The notes under the pieces were generated by a model. That model saw only the letters and a program-made list of their open reading frames with translations. It ran no database searches and was not told the origin of the DNA. 11,690 bases of DNA from positions 1 to 11,690 of the forward strand of contig CAAFXX010000280.1 in the NCBI GenBank assembly GCA_900767075.1. Reading direction: 5' to 3'. The position numbers were made by a program, and so were the translations under genes. The stretch is from Bacteroidales bacterium (GTDB lineage Bacteria; Bacteroidota; Bacteroidia; Bacteroidales; Muribaculaceae). Shown here one piece after another: positions 5,920 to 11,690 of the stretch. Each line of letters begins with the position of its first letter. Within the stretch, counting starts at the first letter, position 1.

Positions 5920-8900
5920 TCATTCCACGGGGACGACTTCCCCGAGGCGTACGTACCAGAGGTAGCCGGTCACGCTGCGGAACATTCCCGTGCGCCGCAG
6001 CAGCGACATATATCCTTCAACCTGACGACGGTAGCGGCGGTCGGAACCGTGCGATTCCCCGAATTTATAGTCAACCACCACGGCATCGCCTTCCGGCGTC
6101 ACCATAAGGCGGTCGGGCCGCGGCATGTCGGATCCCTTTTTGTCGGAGGCCGGGCGCAGTATCGGACGTTCCGTCATCACACGCATCGAACCGTCGAACC
6201 ATGAGCGTACCTCAGGAGCCGCCATTTTTCCGGCAAGCGTATCGCGCACCTGTCGCTCGGCGTCGGCATCGAGAAGACCGGATATCACCAGCTTGCGCAC
6301 AGCCTTGTCAACATCGGAGGCAACCTCCACGTTCTCCATTACAGCATGGAGCAGATTGCCTATCGAACGGGGATCGCTGTCGCCCTCTCCATCAAAATCC
6401 TCCGCATCGACAATCTGGCTCATACCGCCGGGCACAAACTCAATCATATCGACCTTTTGCGCGGCATTATATGTAGAAAGCACATGTGAACCCTTCCCGT
6501 TTTCTTCCTCCCGGGGGCGCCCGGCGGCAGCAAATGGCTTGCCGTAGCTTACTACAGAAAAACGCTCATACTCTTTTGCCCCCCCCTTCAGGTTCTTCAC
6601 GATGATTCTCTCAACCCCGTGAACCGTATTGTTCTCTTCATCGTCATCTTGCCTTTCCATGAGTCCCGGATCGATATCGATGTCACTTTCCGGTTCAGCA
6701 CCGGAGGCAAGGGTCTCGGCAGTGAACCGGTCGAGCCAATAACCCTGCGACCGTGATCCGGTATCCTCATTTCCGACTGCCGCTATTATGTAAAGCTCAT
6801 CGACGGCTCGCGTGAAAGCCACATACGATAAATTGAGATTATCCGCCTTCTTAAAATCATAATATTCCAGCAGATCTTCCTCATGGATTGTATTGCCGAG
6901 AGCTTCCGTGGTATCGACAGGGAGATAATACGGCAATGGAGCCACATCCGAATGAAGTACGCCGGGGCGCACCCAGCGCCATTCCGGCTTGTCGGCGTTG
7001 TCGGCGAACTCATCATTGGCGAAAGGCACTATCACCACCCTGAACTCCAGACCTTTCGACTTATGTATGGTCATTATCTGCACAGCCTCGGTGCCTTCGG
7101 GACTTGAAATTGAAAGGGCGTCCTTCTTTGAATCCCACCATTTCAGGAAGGAGGGTATGTCCGACAGGTTATGCTCGCAATATTCCATCACGGCGTCTTG
7201 CAAGGCTGATATGAACACGGCGTCTTCCTGACGGAGACGATCAGGAAGAAAACTGCCTGTTATGGCTTCCACAAGAGCGGGCAATGACACGCACTGCATC
7301 CCCGACAGCATGTCACGGATTGCATTCTCGTCGCCGTTCGATTCCAGAAACCTGTCGAGTGCCTCGTAGGGCTTCAGTTCGGGATGTTCGGTCAGATAAA
7401 GCATCATGCTGCTCTTGATCTCCAGCCAATCCGCCACACCCTTCACGTAGCGCTCCTCTTTTGTGCGGATTTCCGGATTCAATCCCCTTCCTATTGTCTC
7501 GAGTATGTTTATTACATAAGCCACACCCTCCGATGACGAAAGCTTCAGGCTTTCCTCACTTACAAATTCTATCCGGTGCTGACAGTGGGGATCGGCATTA
7601 TACTTCAATATCTCGTCTATAATGGCAGTTCCTTCGCTTCTGGTCCTTACAAGGACTGCTATCTCATCCATCCGGAAACCCCTCGACACAGCCTCGGCTA
7701 TAATTCCCGGCACAGCTTCCCTATGAACCGGATCATTGCCATTGACAAGCATGACTTCCACATAGCCGGATTCCTCCCGCTTGTGGGGGAGCTGCCTCAC
7801 ATTGGTGTATTCAGTCCTGAAATCACGTCGCCCCTCTCTCGGAGCCCCGGTAGCCGGATCGATGGCAAGCCCGTCGGAAAGATAACGGAAATATGCATTA
7901 TTGAACTGCACTATATGTTTCGCCGAACGCCAGTTGGTGTTTTTTTTCACATCCTTGAGATCGCTTTCGGCGTCAAACCCGTAAATCTCCGGGATATCGC
8001 GTGAGATCAGCGACGAATCGGCATTGCGGAAACGATATATGCTTTGTTTGGCGTCGCCGATGATCAGGGAGCCGTTGCCGTCGATGAAACTATCGAGAAG
8101 AGGCTGAAGATTTTCCCATTGCATCCTGGATGTATCCTGAAATTCGTCAATGAGGAAATGACGGAGATGCGTGCCAAGGCGTTCGTATATGAAAGGAGTC
8201 GTATCCTTGTCGATTATGGTACGCAACATCGAATTTGTCTCGCCGAGCTCTACGGCGTTGTTGTCGATCAGAAACCGCTCGCGCTCGTCGCGCACCGCCT
8301 TAAGCAGACCCAGGAAAGGGATATACTTCTGATACACCGTCCAATGGCGGTAATCCTCCCGGTTCAGCATTCCTATCCAGCCATTGGCGGCTTCCATCAG
8401 GCTGCGATAGGAATCCTCAGCCCTTTCATACGTATCGGGATCCTTTTTCTTGCGCCCGAGATATGCTTTCTTCCCCATGAATTCCCATTCGCCGTCCTCG
8501 GGCATCATCCATAACGGCTCGTCTGCCGCCTTGACTGAATCGTAACGGTATTTATCAGCCGTTTTGACCGGCTTCAGGAAAGTCTTGGTGTCGGCGGGGA
8601 CAATATCGAGGGAATCAATGATATTCTTATGCTCCTTCAGCTTGCTGACAAAAGTTTTGAAAGCCGTAAGAGGAATCCTGTCATATTTTCTCGTCAGGTC
8701 TTCATATAATGCCGGCAAATCGGGATATCTCGCGAAATATTCGTCGATCTTCGTCCGCTTCTGCTTGAACTCCTCATTCTCCAGCTTTTCCACTGATCTG
8801 ATAAGTTCACTGTAAAGATTTCCTTCAGAGAAGCCGCTTTGCGCCCGGTTAAACACATTCCATTTATCTCCTCGGGAATAATTACGTTCCATCAGCCGCT

Positions 8901-9474
8901 TTATCCAGTAAGTGACAGATTTGTCGGCAGTGCCGTTGTTGATGTTCTCAAGCAGCGAGTCGACCGACAGGCGGGCGAGGTATTTGACATCGAGTTCCAG
9001 TTGATAAGAGTCGCTGATTTCCGATTCATAGGCAAACGTTCGGAGCACCTGCTGAAAAAAGGAGTCGATGGTCGAGACATGAAAATCCGAATACCCGTTG
9101 AGCAGGAGCGAGAGGGCGCGGCGGCACGTCTCCCGTATTTGTTCACGGGTTGCCGACATATCACCGATATTAAGGTCTGCCAGGAAATCCTCCATATAAT
9201 CGGGAGCTTTGCCGTCGACGGGTTGCGCGGCGAGCGCAGCGAGCTTATCGACGATTCGCAGCTGCATTTCATTAGTCGCCTTGTTGGTGAAGGTCACCGC
9301 CATTATGTGGCTCAGAGAATCGGCAAGCTCGGCAGGTGTGCGCAGACGTCGGATTCCCGGTCCGTCGTATTCCGTATCGGGGTCTGTCTTTATGGTAATG
9401 AAATACCAGATGAATTTTTTAGCGAGGGCATAAGTCTTTCCCGATCCCGCCGAGGCTCTCTGCAACTCAATCAT
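5920..9474 (-). CDS. AddA/RecB-type UvrD helicase with C-terminal PD-(D/E)XK nuclease
   Basis: A 1184-residue superfamily 1A helicase-nuclease of the size of AddA. All helicase motifs are intact: Walker A ASAGSGKT (7-14), VTFTNKATNEM (60-70), STIDSFFQQ (134-142), Walker B DEFQDTS (443-449), GDAKQSIYRFRNAD (473-486), NWRS (514-517), TIHKSKGLEF (802-811) and VAFTRAVDELY (895-905). The C-terminal nuclease has GNLLHAVME (His1043, Glu1047), Asp1121, the VVDYK signature (Asp1135, Lys1137) and Gln1151/Tyr1155. It should process double-strand breaks with an AddB-like partner and load RecA, in the cytoplasm. No addB-like gene lies in the window, which is odd because the pair is often adjacent. It starts 47 nt after the SUI1-like gene and is probably co-transcribed. 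G8 and A8 runs (coding strand) occur near 6579 and 7940, but the frame is intact. Confidence 0.95.
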   Translation of the reverse strand: MIELQRASAGSGKTYALAKKFIWYFITIKTDPDTEYDGPGIRRLRTPAELADSLSHIMAVTFTNKATNEMQLRIVDKLAALAAQPVDGKAPDYMEDFLADLNIGDMSATREQIRETCRRALSLLLNGYSDFHVSTIDSFFQQVLRTFAYESEISDSYQLELDVKYLARLSVDSLLENINNGTADKSVTYWIKRLMERNYSRGDKWNVFNRAQSGFSEGNLYSELIRSVEKLENEEFKQKRTKIDEYFARYPDLPALYEDLTRKYDRIPLTAFKTFVSKLKEHKNIIDSLDIVPADTKTFLKPVKTADKYRYDSVKAADEPLWMMPEDGEWEFMGKKAYLGRKKKDPDTYERAEDSYRSLMEAANGWIGMLNREDYRHWTVYQKYIPFLGLLKAVRDERERFLIDNNAVELGETNSMLRTIIDKDTTPFIYERLGTHLRHFLIDEFQDTSRMQWENLQPLLDSFIDGNGSLIIGDAKQSIYRFRNADSSLISRDIPEIYGFDAESDLKDVKKNTNWRSAKHIVQFNNAYFRYLSDGLAIDPATGAPREGRRDFRTEYTNVRQLPHKREESGYVEVMLVNGNDPVHREAVPGIIAEAVSRGFRMDEIAVLVRTRSEGTAIIDEILKYNADPHCQHRIEFVSEESLKLSSSEGVAYVINILETIGRGLNPEIRTKEERYVKGVADWLEIKSSMMLYLTEHPELKPYEALDRFLESNGDENAIRDMLSGMQCVSLPALVEAITGSFLPDRLRQEDAVFISALQDAVMEYCEHNLSDIPSFLKWWDSKKDALSISSPEGTEAVQIMTIHKSKGLEFRVVIVPFANDEFADNADKPEWRWVRPGVLHSDVAPLPYYLPVDTTEALGNTIHEEDLLEYYDFKKADNLNLSYVAFTRAVDELYIIAAVGNEDTGSRSQGYWLDRFTAETLASGAEPESDIDIDPGLMERQDDDEENNTVHGVERIIVKNLKGGAKEYERFSVVSYGKPFAAAGRPREEENGKGSHVLSTYNAAQKVDMIEFVPGGMSQIVDAEDFDGEGDSDPRSIGNLLHAVMENVEVASDVDKAVRKLVISGLLDADAERQVRDTLAGKMAAPEVRSWFDGSMRVMTERPILRPASDKKGSDMPRPDRLMVTPEGDAVVVDYKFGESHGSDRRYRRQVEGYMSLLRRTGMFRSVTGYLWYVRLGEVVPVE

Positions 9475-9521
9475 ATGAAAACTTATTTAAGCAGCTGGTG
9501 AAAATCAAAGAACCGCCTGGT

Positions 9522-9866
9522 TCAGCCTTTCACGTCATAGCCCATTCCGCGCAGGGCGTCGGCGGCTTTAGCACGCACCTCGCCCTGAAGCAGTATCTCT
9601 CCGCCGCGTGAACTGCCGCCGATTCCGAGACTCTGTTTCAGGCGGCGAGCCACGTCTGCTATCTGAGCGTCCGAATGTCCGTCGAAGCCGTAGATTATGG
9701 TGGCGGTCTTTCCGCCTCTACCCTTTTTCTCCACGTCGATCTTCAGCCTCGTGCGTTTCAACGGCTTTTCCTCTGACCCGTAAGCCGGGGTCTCCTCCGG
9801 TTCCGGATCGCCGGGAGGAAGCGATGCGCCTAAGGCGGCGAGGGCGTCTTTCCAGTCCGTACTCAT
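9522..9866 (-). CDS. yciH: SUI1/eIF1-like translation initiation factor (YciH-type)
   Basis: A 114-residue protein. The first 35 residues are acidic and probably flexible. The SUI1 domain follows at about 38-112, with GRGGKTATIIYGF (49-61), LKQSLGIGGSSRGGEILLQGEV (about 76-97) and a closing GMGYDVKG. This is the bacterial counterpart of eukaryotic eIF1, which monitors start-codon choice on the small ribosomal subunit. E. coli YciH has been reported to affect initiation fidelity and stress responses; its role in Bacteroidales is not established. The ATG overlaps the upstream lipoprotein stop as ATGA (9863-9866), a sign of translational coupling. The helicase-nuclease gene follows 47 nt later. 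Confidence 0.95.
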   Translation of the reverse strand: MSTDWKDALAALGASLPPGDPEPEETPAYGSEEKPLKRTRLKIDVEKKGRGGKTATIIYGFDGHSDAQIADVARRLKQSLGIGGSSRGGEILLQGEVRAKAADALRGMGYDVKG

Positions 9867-10987
9867 CTCAGTTTCGATTCTGCGTCCTTGAGACTTTCGG
9901 CACGATGCGCGAGGTTGCCCGTCGAATCATAGACGAATACCGCGGGCAAGGAGCCGATATTGTATTTGGTAAGCACGCCTGACTCGCGGCCGCTCTCGTC
10001 ATAGACGGTCACCCACGGCAGGTTGCGCGCTGCTTCACGCCATGCGTAGCGGTCGGCGTCGAGCGAAACGTGGTAAATGTTGATGTTTCCGCCGCGACGG
10101 TTGTAAAGCTCCGAGAGAGCCATGTTGAAGGCGGGCGATTCCGCCTGATTCATCATTGATACGACAAGAAGCGTGGGTTTACCCTGCGAGACAACCGACG
10201 AGAGCTTCTGCATCGCGCCGTTTTCATCGGGAAGCTCAAGCTCGATGATCTGCGTCTCGTCAGCTTCAATGAGCCTGCGCTTGCCGAGCTTGTTGTTGCG
10301 GTTCTTCATCGCCTGGATGGACACGTCGCGAAGCATCTTGGCGTGGGGATCAGTCGGACGGAACTGTTCGAAAGCCGTGGCGACAGCCGCATAATATTTG
10401 GCGTCATCCGAATTCTCGGGGTCATAGAGGGGCTTGTTGCCGATTGTCTTGGTCAGCACATAGTAACTAAGGATGGAGCCTTCGGCATTCTGAAGATATT
10501 TCGTATAGGTGGCGCGTTTGAAGTCGTTGACAGCCTGCGCATTGTTCATGTCGAGCGCCATCAGCTCGGTTTCGAACCGAGCCATATTCGATGCCTGTTC
10601 CGTGCCTTCGACGCTGAACTTTGAGCCGAAATCGGCAGCCTGTGCCGTCACAGTCAGCGTCTCGATGGAGTCCACGGGGAGATAGATGTAGCGGCCGCCG
10701 AGCACGAGACGATAAATCTCGGGCGACGAGGGAGCCTCCGCCTTGACAGAGAACTTTCCGTCGGCGTTGACCTTTACCGAGTCCACCGGATACCAGTATC
10801 CGTGGAAGTCAGCCTTCTCGAGGGCAAGGGTCTTGTCGGCGCCACCCTCCACCATTCCTTCGATTTTAAACTGAGCTTCTTTTTTGCACGATGAGAAGAT
10901 GAGCGTGCCGGCTAATGCCACGGCGCAGAGAATGAGAGGCAGCACTCCGCTGCCAAGCCTGTCTGACAGTTTTTTAAGATATTTCAT
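9863..10987 (-). CDS. DUF4369/thioredoxin-fold lipoprotein lacking the CxxC active site
   Basis: A 374-residue protein. It begins with a basic stretch (KYLKKLSDR), a hydrophobic core and a lipobox ending FSSC with Cys34, so it should be lipidated and anchored in the cell envelope. Residues about 38-130 form a DUF4369-like beta domain (FKIEGMVEGGADKTLALEK, then a repeat of strand motifs). A helical middle lies at about 135-235. Residues about 245-374 form a thioredoxin/AhpC-TSA fold: PTLLVVSMMNQAESPAF at the usual active-site position, YHVSLDADRYAW, and the cis-proline segment IGSLPAVFVYD (Pro348). TlpA-like relatives carry WCxxC at the MMNQAES position (278-284). Here there is no cysteine after Cys34, so disulfide chemistry is lost. 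It heads the operon with the SUI1-like and AddA-like genes. Confidence 0.9.
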   Translation of the reverse strand: MKYLKKLSDRLGSGVLPLILCAVALAGTLIFSSCKKEAQFKIEGMVEGGADKTLALEKADFHGYWYPVDSVKVNADGKFSVKAEAPSSPEIYRLVLGGRYIYLPVDSIETLTVTAQAADFGSKFSVEGTEQASNMARFETELMALDMNNAQAVNDFKRATYTKYLQNAEGSILSYYVLTKTIGNKPLYDPENSDDAKYYAAVATAFEQFRPTDPHAKMLRDVSIQAMKNRNNKLGKRRLIEADETQIIELELPDENGAMQKLSSVVSQGKPTLLVVSMMNQAESPAFNMALSELYNRRGGNINIYHVSLDADRYAWREAARNLPWVTVYDESGRESGVLTKYNIGSLPAVFVYDSTGNLAHRAESLKDAESKLR

Positions 10988-11048
10988 TGCTGGATATATT
11001 TTTTACTGATATTAATTTCCGATATTTATAGAGGAGCGATTTATTTCG

Positions 11049-11056
11049 CAAATTTA
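11049..11056 (-). promoter_or_regulatory. -7 box (TAAATTTG) for the lipoprotein-yciH-addA operon
   Basis: On the minus strand, TAAATTTG fits TAnnTTTG and lies 61 nt upstream of the ATG at 10987. The position 20 nt further upstream reads TGGT rather than TTTG, so the -33 half is weak. The leader would be about 55 nt. Confidence 0.45.
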
Positions 11057-11138
11057 ATCATAAACCTCGAAATTTCACCATTCAGACCCTGAAAACTTTA
11101 CCGAAAGCCTTAGAGCTTGTTTCAAAATAAATGTCGAC

Positions 11139-11232
11139 GACAGGACTGTCAGCCGTCAAACAGGTTTTAGTTTGTGACGAGGAGATTATGGGGTTCCATA
11201 ATGACCGATAACAGGCGGAAAGATGCCGCCTG
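11139..11232. repeat. Run of consecutive hairpins (possible structured RNA)
   Basis: Four inverted repeats sit side by side. GACA/TGTC spans 11139-11150 with a 4-nt loop. CGTCAAAC pairs with GTTT-GACG across 11154-11179 with a 2-nt bulge. ATTATGG-GGTT-CCATAAT (11185-11202) is a perfect 7-4-7. CAGGCGG-AAAGATG-CCGCCTG (11212-11232) is a perfect 7-7-7. The cluster lies about 160 nt upstream of the AAA ATPase gene. No promoter or terminator for a separate RNA was identified. Confidence 0.45.
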
Positions 11233-11319
11233 ATTACAGCTGTGGAGCAATTTTATTCACTACACCGAGGATATGCATGGTCACCACGGAGTGCGCAGAG
11301 AGTTGGGATAAGTGTTAAA

Positions 11320-11338
11320 ATTGAGAAAAATTCTCAAT
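11320..11338. promoter_or_regulatory. Perfect 8-3-8 palindrome, candidate operator for the AAA ATPase gene
   Basis: ATTGAGAA (11320-11327) and TTCTCAAT (11331-11338) flank AAA. The palindrome ends 3 nt before the TTTG -33 element at 11342, a typical place for a repressor or activator to bind. It is AT-rich with no T-tract, which argues against a terminator. Confidence 0.5.
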
Positions 11339-11341
11339 CTG

Positions 11342-11373
11342 TTTGCAAGGATGGCAATTAATTATTAACTTTG
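11342..11373 (+). promoter_or_regulatory. Consensus Bacteroidetes promoter for the AAA ATPase gene
   Basis: TTTG (11342-11345) and TAACTTTG (11366-11373) are separated by exactly 20 nt, identical in both boxes and spacing to the GHL10 promoter. Transcription should start near 11380, about 15 nt before the ATG at 11395. Confidence 0.8.
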
Positions 11374-11394
11374 TGACGATTAGAATTATAACCG

Positions 11395-11690
11395 ATGCCA
11401 AAACTTCTGCAATTCACTATAGGAAATTACCGATCGTTTAACGACGAGCGGACCTTCACATTCGTACCTACCTCCATCCAGGATGAGCCCAAGGAAAGCG
11501 TTGGCAGTACGTGGAAGTACCGATTCTCGACAGTATCGGCTGTCTACGGTGCCAATTCAAGCGGCAAGAGCAACCTGGTGCGAGCCATCTCGACCATGAG
11601 TTACATCGTCAATCACTCGGTGAAGCTAAATGATAACGAGGTGCTGACTTATGATCCATTCCTGTTGTCTTCATCTAATGCCGATGACAA
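11395..11690 (+). CDS. COG1106-like AAA family ATPase, N-terminal part (runs off the window)
   Basis: The frame is open from the ATG at 11395 to the window end (98 codons plus two bases). It opens with LLQFTIGNYRSFNDERTFTF, the typical first strands of AAA_15/AAA_21 ATPases (related to the ABC, SMC and OLD group). The Walker A motif YGANSSGKSNL lies at 51-61, and a helix with ISTMSYIVNHSV follows. In this family the ABC signature and Walker B come late in the protein, so they lie outside the window. Close family members include RloA and other abortive-infection ATPases, often followed by an RloB-type or other nuclease partner, but the N-terminus alone cannot tell these apart. The promoter 22 nt upstream and the adjacent palindrome suggest independent control. 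Confidence 0.9.
   Translation, partial: MPKLLQFTIGNYRSFNDERTFTFVPTSIQDEPKESVGSTWKYRFSTVSAVYGANSSGKSNLVRAISTMSYIVNHSVKLNDNEVLTYDPFLLSSSNADD

Larger units (their letters stand above)
11057..11394. other. Intergenic region with a hairpin cluster, palindrome and promoter
   Basis: No credible gene was seen in these 338 bases. The longest ATG frames on the plus strand are 26 codons (from 11131) and 31 codons (from 11223), with no recognisable product. The spacer separates divergent transcription units and holds the inverted repeats and promoter listed separately. Confidence 0.5.

Noticed and set aside
8839..9501. A 220-codon plus-strand ORF opposite the N-terminus of the helicase gene
   Set aside because: It is antisense to intact, conserved helicase motifs, shows no recognisable domain, and arises from codon bias in the real gene.
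11131..11320. Short plus-strand frames in the spacer (26 and 31 codons)
   Set aside because: They show no recognisable product, no promoter of their own and they overlap strong inverted repeats; chance ORFs are more likely.

Overview
The window looks like a chromosomal segment of a Bacteroidales bacterium, probably close to Muribaculaceae. Three lines of evidence support this. (1) Gene content: GldE, a GHL10 secreted hydrolase, a SUI1/eIF1-like factor, and a DUF4369-type lipoprotein with a thioredoxin fold. (2) No convincing Shine-Dalgarno sequences precede the genes. (3) Several genes are preceded by the Bacteroidetes-type promoter (TTTG, a spacer of about 20 nt, then TAnnTTTG). Genes are moderately GC-rich and the spacers are AT-rich. 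No rRNA, tRNA, CRISPR array or intact insertion sequence was seen.

Layout from left to right. The left edge holds a nearly complete LrgA/CidA-family membrane protein (minus strand), followed by tpx, a lipid-hydroperoxide-type thiol peroxidase (minus). A secreted GHL10 glycosidase-like protein (plus) has a textbook promoter about 20 nt from its ATG and a 17-bp perfect terminator. That terminator also faces a convergent orphan HipB-like XRE regulator (minus). About 340 bp of AT-rich, gene-poor DNA follows. Then comes a likely 32-residue single-span membrane peptide (plus) with its own promoter box, a cluster of short repeats and a bidirectional terminator.

Next are two minus-strand operons. 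One is gldE (DUF21/CBS/CorC membrane protein) with a 4'-phosphopantetheinyl transferase 23 nt downstream; it has its own consensus promoter. The other runs from a DUF4369/thioredoxin-fold lipoprotein that has lost its CxxC, through a SUI1-domain protein (ATGA overlap), to a 1184-residue AddA/RecB-type helicase-nuclease. The thioredoxin-fold lipoprotein and its two co-transcribed partners have no obvious shared pathway.

At the right edge, a spacer of about 400 bp holds a run of hairpins, a perfect 8-3-8 palindrome and a consensus promoter. It leads into the first 98 codons of a COG1106-like AAA ATPase (plus). This family is often found in phage-defence or abortive-infection loci, so a defence system may begin here, but the rest lies outside the window. 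Most of the window is ordinary chromosomal housekeeping. The right edge and the small ORF are the parts most worth a second look.
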